Source: Tragulus kanchil (Eukaryota > Chordata > Mammalia > Artiodactyla > Tragulidae). From it: 64,000 nucleotides of DNA. The notes under the pieces are model-generated. The model was not told where the DNA came from and did not search any database. It worked only from the letters and a program-made list of their open reading frames with translations. Each line of letters opens with the position of its first letter. Position 1 is the stretch's first letter. The stretch is taken from assembly GCA_022376925.1 (NCBI GenBank), contig JAIOJX010000026.1, forward strand, positions 255,251,330 to 255,315,329. The letters are read 5' to 3'. Positions 22,009 through 33,000 of the stretch are shown in pieces. The position numbers and the translations under genes were made by a program.

Positions 22009-22349
22009 GGGCTTCCCCTGGTGGTCCAGTGGATAAGGACACCGCCTTGCAGTGCAAGGTGTGCCGGTTCGATCCCTGGCCTGGGAAGATCCCACGTGCC
22101 GTGGAGTGGGTGGACCGATGTGTCCGATTACCGAATCGGAGCTCTGGAGCGCATGCACCCAGAGCCGGCGCTCTGTGACGACAGACACCACCGCGATGGG
22201 AGGCCCACAGGAGCCAAAGAACAAAGACGGATGAAAATAGGACAAATGAAAGACCAATAGAAGTGACCCGCCCGCTCCCCTCCCTCCCCAACCCGACTCC
22301 CGCCCAAAATAAATAAATAAATAAATCTTCAAAAAAAAAAAAAAAAAAA
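22009..22349 (+). mobile_element. Full-length long-form tRNA-Glu SINE, plus, with perfect 14-bp TSD
   Basis: Best reference copy of the family. TSD aagaaagacaatca at 21995-22008 and 22350-22363. The tRNA-like head has A-box region tggtccagtggataagg (22021-22037) and B-box ggttcgatcc (22066-22075). The body runs through 'ggagcgcatgcacccagagc' and 'gatgggaggcccacaggagc'. A 3' extension follows: 'gaccaatagaagtgacccgc', a C-rich block, four AAAT units and poly-A. Confidence 0.96.
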
Positions 22350-22397
22350 AAGAAAGACAATCAACTCTAGAGTCATAGTTGGCAGTAGGAAACACAC

Positions 22398-22905
22398 CTA
22401 GTTTTTTTTTTTTTTTTTTATTGTGGTAAAGTTTATGAAGATAAAATTTACCATTTTAACCTTTTTGAATGTACAATTTGGTGACATTAAATACATTCAC
22501 ATTGTTGTATAGTCATTATTACTGTCCATCTCCAGGACTTTTTGGTCACCTAATTCTGATGTTCTATAATCGTTAAACATGAAATCGCCATTTTCCCCTT
22601 TCCTGCTCACAATCCCTGGTAATACTATTCTACTTTCTTTCTCTATAAATGTGACTGCTCTAGGTTCCTCATATTAGTGGAATCATCCAGTATTTTTTCC
22701 TTCTGTAGTTGGTTTATTTGACTTAGCATAACGTTTTCAAGGTTCACCCGTGTTAAAGCATGTATTAGGAATACCTGAATGGTATTCCACTGCATATATA
22801 TACCACAGTTTGTTTATCCACTTGTCTGTCAATAGCCATGGAGACTTTCCATGTTTCCACCTTTTGCATATTATGACTGTTTATTTTCTGCATAAGCATA
22901 GTAAT
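22398..22905 (-). mobile_element. Old mammalian L1 3' end, minus
   Basis: Poly-T at the left, then 'attgtggtaaagtttatgaa', 'cattcacattgttgtatagt', 'tgactgctctaggttcctca' and 'ggtattccactgcatatata'. These are standard L1MA/L1M 3' UTR and ORF2-tail landmarks in reverse. Non-coding. Confidence 0.8.
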
Positions 22906-23735
22906 TTTGCATTTTTCTTAGCTTGAAGTCTATTTGAATTCTCCATATCTCCTTTTCTAGTTCTGCTCATTCAGGAAATTTTCTGGAAAAGTACCCTGAA
23001 CAGAACACTGAAAGACATATTTCAACTCTAGATAGAAAGAAGTGTCATGCCTTTCTCATGGTTGGAGAGGGCTTAAATAAAATCATGCTATTTGTGTGGG
23101 AACAGGGTTTTTATGAAAACAAAGGGAAATAATTTTGCAACTTAGGTAGTCGTGTGATCTTGGATAACATACCTAATCTGAGCCTTGGTTTCTTCAACTA
23201 TTATTTCTAAAATATAGAAATAGTATCTATCTCACAGGTTTGTTGCAGGAATTAAATGCAAAGTGCTTAGCTCATTAGAGGTTAATAAATTGAATGAAGC
23301 TTCTGCACATTTCCCCCCTGGCATCATGGATGGTGGATTTCACAAATATAGGTCAAATGCCTGAGGTGATATAACTTAAAATGTGGAATTGTTGCATAAT
23401 CATTCAGGGGGCTGGAGAAAGTGTAGAGAGAAATGGGTAATCATCCTCTTTCTGAGATGATGATATTGAAGTCCAAAAAGAGACCATAGTCATATGGTAC
23501 ACCTATTAAGATGTTGTGGGAGGAGAAGATTAGCAACAGGTTCACATATGGACCCATATCGAAGCATAGGGTAGACAGCCTGACTGCAGGTATTAATTTG
23601 CTATTGAGCAGTTTATCACCTAGGGAACTCAATTTTGCTAGATTCTGGGTAATTACCAGCAAGGATTTATTTATTCAGTTATGGTTACTGATTCTTCTAA
23701 GTAACACTAGGGGGCTTAAAAAAAAAACTAATAAT
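22906..23735. other. Unique DNA with a MIR-like remnant
   Basis: 23145-23290 reads as a minus MIR ('tgagccttggtttcttcaac', 'gcaggaattaaatgcaaagt'). The rest is unassigned. Confidence 0.5.
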
Positions 23736-24005
23736 AGGGGGCACCGGTTCGATCTCTGGCCTGGGAAGATCCCACGTGCTGTGGAGCGGCTAGACCGATG
23801 TGTCCAACTACCGAGCCGGAGCTCAGGAGCGCATGCGCCCAGAGCTGGTGCTCTGCGACAACAGAGGCCACCACGATGGGAGGCCCACATGGGCCAAGGA
23901 ACAAAGATGGATGAAAATGGACAAATGAAAGACCAATAGAAGTGGCCTGCCTGCTCCCCTCCCTCCCCCACCAAAATAAATAAATAAATAAATCTTAAAA
24001 AAAAA
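23736..24005 (+). mobile_element. Long-form tRNA-Glu SINE, 5' truncated, plus
   Basis: Starts just before the B-box ('gggcaccggttcgatctctg') and lacks the A-box half. Body and 3' extension are intact through 'caatagaagtggcctgcctg', 'ctcccctccctcccccacca' and AAAT repeats to poly-A. It would lack a complete Pol III promoter. Confidence 0.9.
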
Positions 24006-27000
24006 TAGAGAATAGCAAAAATAATTCACAATGAATTCATAAGTTAAAAAATTATATGTATATATATATACATATAATCACACACACATATATATATTTA
24101 TACATGCATATGGATTCTGATTATGTATGTGCATGTAAATATTGGAGGGGCATATATTGAAATGTTTGCAGTAGCTTTCTCAATGTATTAAAGCTTCAGG
24201 TGAGTTCTTCTTCTTTGTGCTCTTTTTATTTTCTATATATGTTAGTAACTAAGGAAAAATAAATGGACATAGCTTAAAAACAGTGTCTTGGATTTATAAA
24301 TTAGAATGATCATATAAGTCAATTTAGTGAGTGCCAATTCAATTATTTAATTAAATAAATAATAATAATTTAAAAGTTTAATATAGCCTTTCCTAACTTC
24401 ACTGGTTTTTTTCTCCCTAATCTATACTGTTTTCCAAAGAAAATGTCTTACAGATATTTATTAAGCAATGTCTTTATGTTAATAAACATGGAAAACTATG
24501 TTCATCTTTCTCCCAATACAGTTGTTCTTTATGGCTCCTAAAGGAACTGTATAATTATAGTTTATTCAGTTATCAAAGTAAAATAAATTATAGTAAGAAA
24601 ACCACTTATAAGCAGAGTTTTTTATAAATTTTGATTTTAAAGTAAACACTAAATAGTGATACCAAGGAGAAGCTCTCCATTCTCTGTCTTGTCTAAAAAT
24701 AGGATAGAAAAGTCATCTGCTTTAAGGCTTTGGTGTTAATCGTTACTGAGGCAGAATCACTTGACTTAATGAGCTCTTGCTATTGCTTGTAATGTTTTTT
24801 AGTTTTACAATCTTTAAGAAAGAATATTTTCTTCATTCTCTGTATTTAGAATAATGAAAAATATATCCTAGGATAATGTTTATGAAGTTACTGACCTGAA
24901 TAGAGTCTCTAAATAAATCTCTTGTGTAGAGTTTGAAATGCACTAGAACTCACTTAGACTGGGCAGTTAAGACCACAACTATTTCATTGTTTCATTCATT
25001 ATATGTATAAAACTATTAGGTTAAAACTTTTACCATCAAAACTATAGTTTGAAAATTGTACTTTGGAAGTATTTCTTCCATGTTAATGAATGACCTTTTT
25101 TAATTGGGTAGGAACCAATTGAAGTATCTCTTTTGGCATTTGTTTGCTTGTTTTTCCTATAGTCGTCCACTCACAACTAAGTGATAACGTATATTCACAA
25201 TGTTGTTGATACAGTTTAGCAGTAGGCTTCATAATTCAGGAAGGAGTAAAGGGAAAATTAAGAAAGTAAGCAAGGTGCTACCAGAGACTATTAATTTTCC
25301 AGTAATCAAGATTTAGAGATAATAGTCTTTTTTTTTGATAATAGTCTTTTAAAAACAAGATCATTCCAAATGTTATAGTGGATTTTTAAAATTAATGCTT
25401 CTGGTCACCAAAGTTTTCTACTACTTAAATCAACACATTAGTGGACAAGTCAGCTCTGCCGAAAGTATGGCAGACTCTTGGAAAAACTGTGAATTAAAGC
25501 AGACTCATCTTTGGACCTTTCACCTTTTCTTCTGGGACATTTGTATTCATTGTCCCAGAATGTATTCAGTGCTCTGCTCTGAGTATCTCTGAGTATCCCA
25601 TATTCTGAGACTACTTAAAACTTTCTCCTTCTTCAAAGAAAGTAGTGGATTCATGACACATTCTCAAATGAATTAAAAGTTCCATCTAAGTAACAAAATC
25701 TCTTAATCCAGTGAAACATGGAATGACAGCTGATGCTGAGAATTTCAGGCACTGCTAAGATTTTTCCTGTGTCTTAAATCCCCGGGTGTGAGCCTGCCCA
25801 GTCTGTCTTGGTCTGATCCCAAATCTACTCATATAGAACCTTGCTTATTTGGTGTCCTTGTATACTGTGGAAGGTGCTATTTTTGTACTAAAGACCCAGA
25901 TTCAACAACGTTGAATCAGTTTTTTGCTTACTATGATATTTAGAATAATGAAAAATATATCCTAGGATAATGTTTATGAAGTTACTGAGAATTTAAAATC
26001 TCTTGTGTAGAGTTTGAAATGCACTAGAACTCACTTAGACTGGGCAGTTAAGACCACAACTATTTCATTGTTTCATTCATTATATGTATAAAACTATTAG
26101 GTTAAAACTTTTACCATCAAAACTATAGTTTGAAAATTGTACTTTGGAAGTATTTCTTCCATGTTAATGAATGACCTTTTTTAATTGGGTAGGAACCAAT
26201 TGAAGTATCTCTTTTGGCATTTGTTTGCTTGTTTTTCCTATAGTCGTCCACTCACAACTAAGTGATAACGTATATTCACAATGTTGTTGATACAGTTTAG
26301 CAGTAGGCTTCATAATTCAGGAAGGAGTAAAGGGAAAATTAAGAAAGTAAGCAAGGTGCTACCAGAGACTATTAATTTTCCAGTAATCAAGATTTAGAGA
26401 TAATAGTCTTTTTTTTTGATAATAGTCTTTTAAAAACAAGATCATTCCAAATGTTATAGTGGATTTTTAAAATTAATGCTTCTGGTCACCAAAGTTTTCT
26501 ACTACTTAAATCAACACATTAGTGGACAAGTCAGCTCTGCCGAAAGTATGGCAGACTCTTGGAAAAACTGTGAATTAAAGCAGACTCATCTTTGGACCTT
26601 TCACCTTTTCTTCTGGGACATTTGTATTCATTGTCCCAGAATGTATTCAGTGCTCTGCTCTGAGTATCTCTGAGTATCCCATATTCTGAGACTACTTAAA
26701 ACTTTCTCCTTCTTCAAAGAAAGTAGTGGATTCATGACACATTCTCAAATGAATTAAAAGTTCCATCTAAGTAACAAAATCTCTTAATCCAGTGAAACAT
26801 GGAATGACAGCTGATGCTGAGAATTTCAGGCACTGCTAAGATTTTTCCTGTGTCTTAAATCCCCGGGTGTGAGCCTGCCCAGTCTGTCTTGGTCTGATCC
26901 CAAATCTACTCATATAGAACCTTGCTTATTTGGTGTCCTTGTATACTGTGGAAGGTGCTATTTTTGTACTAAAAGACCCAGATTCAACAACGTTGAATCA

Positions 27001-27189
27001 GTTTTCTTAAACTAGAATTTGAAAAAGGTGCTGTCACATTAATATAGATCATATTTTTATTTCTGTGTGAATATATTCTATATATATGTGTATGTGCTTA
27101 ATTGTATGCAATCAGATATGATTCAGGGAGATGACAATATAAACTTTCATTGTACATTGAGAAAATGAAAAGTAGATTTATGCATATTT
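24006..27189. other. Unique AT-rich DNA, no gene recognised
   Basis: Contains a (TA)n/(CA)n-rich stretch at 24050-24110 and duplication H. Short open frames (for example 25395-25592 and its copy at 26476) show no known domain. No exon or RNA gene supported. Confidence 0.5.
24843..27005 (+). repeat. Direct tandem duplication H, about 1081-1094 bp (24843-25936 / 25937-27005)
   Basis: Offset 1094 at the very start and 1081 afterwards: 'gacctgaatagagtctctaa' in copy 1 is replaced by a shorter text after 'gttactga' in copy 2. Copy 1 ends with about 13 bp (25924-25936) not found at the end of copy 2. Mismatches lie on both sides of the inner junction. Confidence 0.94.
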
Positions 27190-27980
27190 CAGTTCAGTCA
27201 CTCAATTATGTCTGACTCTGTGACCCCAGGGACTGCAGCACGCCAGGCTTCCCTGTCCATCATCTCCTGGAGCTTGCTCAAACTCATGTCCATTGACTTA
27301 GTGATGCCATCCAAGCAGCTTGTTCTCTGTTATCACCTTCTCCTTCTACCTTCTATTTTTCCCAATGCCAGGGTCTTTCCCAATGAGTTGTCTGTTCACA
27401 TCAGGTGGCCAAAGTATTGGAGCTTAAGCTTCATCATCAGTCTTTCCATTGAACATTCAGGGCTAATTTCCTTTAGGATTGACTGGTTTGATCTCCTTCC
27501 AGTCCAAGGGACTCTAAAGAGTCTTTTTCAACAACACAGTTCAAAGACATCAATTCCTCAGTGCTCAGCCTTCTTTATGGCCAGCTCTCACCTAACTACT
27601 AGGAAAACCATAGCTTTGACTATATAGATTTTTGTTGGTAAAGTGATGTCTCTGCTTTTGAATATTTGTCTTAGCTTTCCTCTCAAGGAGCAAGTGTCTT
27701 TTAATTTCGTGACTGCAGTCACCATCTGCAGCCATGAAATTTTGGAGCCATTTTAGAACCCAAGAAAATAGTCTGTCACTGTTTCCATTGTTTTCCCATC
27801 TATCTGCCATAAAGTGATGGGACCAGATATCACAATCTTAGTTTTCTGAATGTTGAGTTTTAAGCCAGCTTTTTCACTCTCCTCTTTCACCTTCATCAAG
27901 AGACTCTTCAGTTCCTCACTTTCTGCCATAAGGATGGTGTCATCTGCATACCTGAGGTTATTGACATTTCTCCTAGCAAT

Positions 27981-28261
27981 CTTTTTTTTTTTTAAACTTT
28001 CTTTCCCCCTCCATCATTCCTCTTTTTAGTTTTATATTTATTTTCATCCATCTTTTATTCTTTGGCATGTGTGGGCCTCCAATTGCAGTGGCCTCTCTCA
28101 TTGCAGAGCACTGACTCTGGGTACATGCGCTCCAGAGCACTGGCTCATAATTGGACACATGCCACTCCATGGCATGTGGGATCTTCCTGGGCCAGGGATC
28201 GAACCAGTGCCCCTTGTGCTGCAAGGTGGACTCTCCACCCACTGGACCACCAGGGAAGCCC
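27981..28261 (-). mobile_element. tRNA-Glu-derived SINE (short-tail form) inside BovB, minus
   Basis: Poly-T tail, 'ccccctccatcattcctctt', body 'tggcatgtgtgggcctccaa', B-box complement 'ggatcgaacc', head 'ccaccagggaagccc'. BovB sequence resumes directly at cagcttggaag, so the SINE postdates the BovB. Confidence 0.92.
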
Positions 28262-28551
28262 AGCTTGGAAGATTTTGAGCATTACTTTGCTAGTATGAGA
28301 AATGAGTGCAATGGGCAGTAGTTTGAACATTCTTTGGCATGGCCCTTCTTTGGTATTGGAATTAAAACTGACCTTTTTCAGTCCTGAAACCACTGCTGAG
28401 TTTTCCAGATTTGTTGGCATATTGAGAGTATCACTTTAACAGCATAATATTTTAATATTTGAAATAGCTCAGCTGGAATTCCATCGCCACCACTAGCTTT
28501 GTTTGTAGTGATGCTTTCTAGTGCCTACTTGACGTCACACTCTAAAATGTC

Positions 28552-28794
28552 TCACTCTAGGTGAGTGATCACACCATCACCATCATCTGGCTCATTAAGA
28601 TCTTTTTTGTATAGTTCTTCTGTATATTCTTTCCATCTCTTCTTAATATCTTCTGCTTCTATTAGGTCCATACTGTTTCTGTCCTTTATTGTGCTTATCT
28701 TTGCATGAAATGTTCCCTTGGTATCTCTGATTTTCTTGTAGAGATCTCTAGTCTTTCCCATTCTATTGTTTTCCTCTTTCTTTGCTTTGTTCAC
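28552..28794 (-). pseudogene. BovB ORF fragment (RT upstream region)
   Basis: 80-codon open stretch of the BovB polyprotein between the endonuclease and reverse transcriptase domains. It includes EEDIKKRW-like text (here AEDIKKRWKEYTEELYKKDL). Neighbouring frames are interrupted, so it is a remnant. Confidence 0.85.
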
Positions 28795-28972
28795 TTAAGA
28801 AGGCTTTTTTATCTCTCCTTGCTATTCTCTGGAGGTCCGCATTCAGATGGGTATATCTTTCTTTTTCTCCTTTGCCTTTCTCGCTATTTGTAAGGCCTCC
28901 TCAGATAACCATTTTGACCTTTTGCATTTCTTTTTCTTGGGGATGGTTTTGATCACTGCCTCCTGTACCATG

Positions 28973-29233
28973 TTACAAACCTGCATTCATAGTTCTTAAG
29001 GCACTCTGTCTATCTGATATAGTCCTTTGAATCGATTTGTCACTTCCACTGTAATTGTAATGAATTTCATTTAGGTCATACCTTAATAGACTATTGGTTT
29101 TTCTCACTTTCTTAAATTTAGGTCTGAATTTTGCAACAAGTAGTTCATGAACTGAGCTACAGTAAGTTCCAGGTCTTGCTTTTTCTGTCTGTATAGAACT
29201 TCTCCATCTTTGGCTGCAAAGAATATAATCCAT
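28973..29233 (-). pseudogene. BovB endonuclease-domain ORF fragment
   Basis: 86-codon frame matching the C-terminal part of the BovB apurinic-like endonuclease (DYILCSQRWRSSIQ..., HELLVAKFRPK). Truncated by stops on both sides. An identical copy lies at 30149-30409 through duplication I. Confidence 0.85.
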
Positions 29234-29759
29234 CTGATTTCAGTATTGACTGTCTGGTGATGTCCATGTGTAGAGTCATCTCTTGTGCTGTTGGAAGAGG
29301 ATGTTTGCTATGACCCTTGGCATTCTCTTGGTAGAACTCTGTTAGCCTTTGCTATGTTTCATTTTTTACTCCAGGGTCAAACTTGCCTTGTTACTGTAGG
29401 TATCTCTTGACTTCCTACTTTTGCATTCCAGTCCCTCATGTTGAAAGGGCATCTTTGTGATGTTAGTTCTAGAAGATCTTGTAGATCTTCATGAAACTGT
29501 TCAACTTAAGCTTCTTTAGCATTAGTGGTTGGTGCACAGACTTGGATTACTTTGGTATTGAATGGTTTGCCTTGGAAACAAACTGAAATCATTCTGTTAC
29601 TTTTGAGATTGTGCCCAAGTACTGCATTTCAAACTCTTTTGTTGACTCTGAGGTCTACTCTGTTTCTTCTAAGGGATTCTTGCCCACACTAGTAGATATA
29701 ATGGCCATCTGAATTAAATTCACCCATTCCTATCGATTTTAATTCACTTATACATATTT

Positions 29760-30077
29760 AGTCCAACAGATTGTTGTCTTAAAAAGAGAAAGTTTAGATT
29801 TAATTTAAAAATTATAGACTATGTGCCTGGAGATATATAGTTAGTATTGTCATCAATAAAGAACATTACTGAGCACTTATTATGCACTCAATTCTGTGAT
29901 TCTAATCACTCATAAAATATGTGTCCTGCAGTAAGAAAGTGTATAATCTCATTGAGGAGATAGCCTTTTATTTTTTGTTTCAGCAAATATTTATTGAATG
30001 TTTATATATATATAATTGAAAAATCCTTTCAGAAAAGTGATGCAGATGAACCTCTTTGCAAAGGAGAAATAGAGATA
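29760..30077. other. Unique flank with L2-like text
   Basis: Resembles an L2-type remnant ('aacattactgagcacttatt', 'gtataatctcattgaggaga'). Present three times: here, at about 30936-31253 and at about 32040-32358. Confidence 0.4.
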
Positions 30078-31255
30078 CAGATAACCATTTTGACCTTTTG
30101 CATTTCTTTTTCTTGGGGATGGTTTTGATCACTGCCTCCTGTACCATGTTACAAACCTGCATTCATAGTTCTTAAGGCACTCTGTCTATCTGATATAGTC
30201 CTTTGAATCGATTTGTCACTTCCACTGTAATTGTAATGAATTTCATTTAGGTCATACCTTAATAGACTATTGGTTTTTCTCACTTTCTTAAATTTAGGTC
30301 TGAATTTTGCAACAAGTAGTTCATGAACTGAGCTACAGTAAGTTCCAGGTCTTGCTTTTTCTGTCTGTATAGAACTTCTCCATCTTTGGCTGCAAAGAAT
30401 ATAATCCATCTGATTTCAGTATTGACTGTCTGGTGATGTCCATGTGTAGAGTCATCTCTTGTGCTGTTGGAAGAGGATGTTTGCTATGACCCTTGGCATT
30501 CTCTTGGTAGAACTCTGTTAGCCTTTGCTATGTTTCATTTTTTACTCCAGGGTCAAACTTGCCTTGTTACTGTAGGTATCTCTTGACTTCCTACTTTTGC
30601 ATTCCAGTCCCTCATGTTGAAAGGGCATCTTTGTGATGTTAGTTCTAGAAGATCTTGTAGATCTTCATGAAACTGTTCAACTTAAGCTTCTTTAGCATTA
30701 GTGGTTGGTGCACAGACTTGGATTACTTTGGTATTGAATGGTTTGCCTTGGAAACAAACTGAAATCATTCTGTTACTTTTGAGATTGTGCCCAAGTACTG
30801 CATTTCAAACTCTTTTGTTGACTCTGAGGTCTACTCTGTTTCTTCTAAGGGATTCTTGCCCACACTAGTAGATATAATGGCCATCTGAATTAAATTCACC
30901 CATTCCTATCGATTTTAATTCACTTATACATATTTAGTCCAACAGATTGTTGTCTTAAAAAGAGAAAGTTTAGATTTAATTTAAAAATTATAGACTATGT
31001 GCCTGGAGATATATAGTTAGTATTGTCATCAATAAAGAACATTACTGAGCACTTATTATGCACTCAATTCTGTGATTCTAATCACTCATAAAATATGTGT
31101 CCTGCAGTAAGAAAGTGTATAATCTCATTGAGGAGATAGCCTTTTATTTTTTGTTTCAGCAAATATTTATTGAATGTTTATATATATATAATTGAAAAAT
31201 CCTTTCAGAAAAGTGATGCAGATGAACCTCTTTGCAAAGGAGAAATAGAGATACA

Positions 31256-31535
31256 GATGTAGAGAACAAACTTATGGATACCATGTAGGAAAGAGAAGAT
31301 GGAATAGAGAGATTGGGGTTGACATACACACACTACTATATATAAACTTGATCAACAATATCCTACTGTATGGCACAGGAACCCTAGTTAGTGTACTGTG
31401 GTGACCTAAATGGGAATGAATTCCAAAAAAGAGGGAATATTTGTATGTGTATAGCTGATTCACTCTGATGTACAGCAGAAACTAACACATCAATGTAAAG
31501 TAACTATACTCCAATAGAAATTCTTAAAAAAGAGT
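31256..31535 (+). mobile_element. L1 3' UTR fragment, plus
   Basis: 'gatgtagagaacaaacttat' to 'tatactccaatagaaattct', the artiodactyl L1 3' terminal block ending in an A-rich tail ('acagcagaaactaacacatc' is diagnostic). Second copy at about 32360-32640. No ORF2 sequence attached. Confidence 0.75.
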
Positions 31536-33000
31536 CTTAACAGGTATAGATATCCTCAAAAATGCTGTTTTTATTTAGGATCTTGTTGCAGTTGTGCTCT
31601 TTCTCTGACATGGTGTTCAGCTATATGTCTAACAGTTGCATATGAACTACCTGAAGAATTTTAACCATATTTGAATAGTCATTTATTACAATATCCCCTT
31701 CCTCACCTATCAAAGAGTCAACCTTCTGCTGAAGTGTGCAAAGCATGGTCTGAACCACGTTGTGCATCCTTGTGTTCCATATGTATCAAGATATAGGCAG
31801 TTAGAATATTTCCACTCTTTCACAAATTCTTTGTAATAAACTTGATTCTTTAAAAGAATTAATTGGATTTTGTTTATAAAACTCAACACATTTTTTTTTT
31901 ATAAAGAGGCCATCTTTTTTGTTGACTCTGAGGTCTACTCTGTTTCTTCTAAGGGATTCTTGCCCACACTAGTAGATATAATGGCCATCTGAATTAAATT
32001 CACCCATTCCTATCGATTTTAATTCACTTATACATATTTAGTCCAACAGATTGTTGTCTTAAAAAGAGAAAGTTTAGATTTAATTTAAAAATTATAGACT
32101 ATGTGCCTGGAGATATATAGTTAGTATTGTCATCAATAAAGAACATTACTGAGCACTTATTATGCACTCAATTCTGTGATTCTAATCACTCATAAAATAT
32201 GTGTCCTGCAGTAAGAAAGTGTATAATCTCATTGAGGAGATAGCCTTTTATTTTTTGTTTCAGCAAATATTTATTGAATGTTTATATATATATAATTGAA
32301 AAATCCTTTCAGAAAAGTGATGCAGATGAACCTCTTTGCAAAGGAGAAATAGAGATACAGATGTAGAGAACAAACTTATGGATACCATGTAGGGAAAGAG
32401 AAGATGGAATAGAGAGATTGGGGTTGACATACACACACTACTATATATAAACTTGATCAACAATATCCTACTGTATGGCACAGGGAACCCTAGTTAGTGT
32501 ACTGTGGTGACCTAAATGGGAATGAATTCCAAAAAAGAGGGAATATTTGTATGTGTATAGCTGATTCACTCTGATGTACAGCAGAAACTAACACATCAAT
32601 GTAAAGTAACTATACTCCAATAGAAATTCTTAAAAAAGAGTCTTAACAGGTATAGATATCCTCAAAAATGCTGTTTTTATTTAGGATCTTGTTGCAGTTG
32701 TGCTCTTTCTCTGACATGGTGTTCAGCTATATGTCTAACAGTTGCATATGAACTACCTGAAGAATTTTAACCATATTTGAATAGTCATTTATTACAATAT
32801 CCCCTTCCTCACCTATCAAAGAGTCAACCTTCTGCTGAAGTGTGCAAAGCATGGTCTGAACCACGTTGTGCATCCTTGTGTTCCATATGTATCAAGATAT
32901 AGGCAGTTAGAATATTTCCACTCTTTCACAAATTCTTTGTAATAAACTTGATTCTTTAAAAAGAATTAATTGGATTTTGTTTATAAAAACTCAACACATT
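31536..33000. other. Unique DNA, no gene recognised
   Basis: 31540-31916 is AT-rich and unassigned. 31917-32640 repeats upstream sequence. 32640-33000 is the L1 target flank. No coding signal. Confidence 0.5.

Larger units (their letters stand above)
27190..29747 (-). mobile_element. BovB (RTE-type) LINE, 5' truncated, minus
   Basis: RTE-clade retrotransposon typical of ruminants. The 3' end lies at the left ('cagttcagtcactcaattat'). An approximate target-site duplication, ttatgcatattt (27178-27189) and ttatacatattt (29748-29759), brackets it. The minus translation gives RT-linker text (MGKTRDLYKKIRDTKGTFHA at 28740-28800) and endonuclease-domain text (DYILCSQRWRSSIQ near 29190-29230). Several stops break the ORF. 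About 2.28 kb of element is left after removing the SINE at 27981-28261, so the 5' end is truncated. The 5' part is copied again at 30078-30926 and, in part, at 31917-32030. Confidence 0.92.
28902..31255 (+). repeat. Direct tandem duplication I, 1176 bp (28902-30077 / 30078-31255)
   Basis: Offset 1176 throughout. cagat is shared at the junction. It repeats the BovB 5' part and its unique flank, including the right BovB TSD, which shows that the duplication is not transposition. Confidence 0.95.

Noticed and set aside
22009..22085. Functional tRNA-Glu gene
   Set aside because: A- and B-boxes are present, but this is the head of a SINE with TSDs and a poly-A tail; the cloverleaf is not preserved.
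25395..26673. Conserved 65-aa protein seen twice (25395-25592 and 26476-26673)
   Set aside because: Identity reflects duplication H, not selection on a coding sequence.
31256..31535. Endogenous retrovirus LTR
   Set aside because: No TG...CA ends, primer-binding site or gag/pol text; it matches an L1 3' terminus, also present at 51680.
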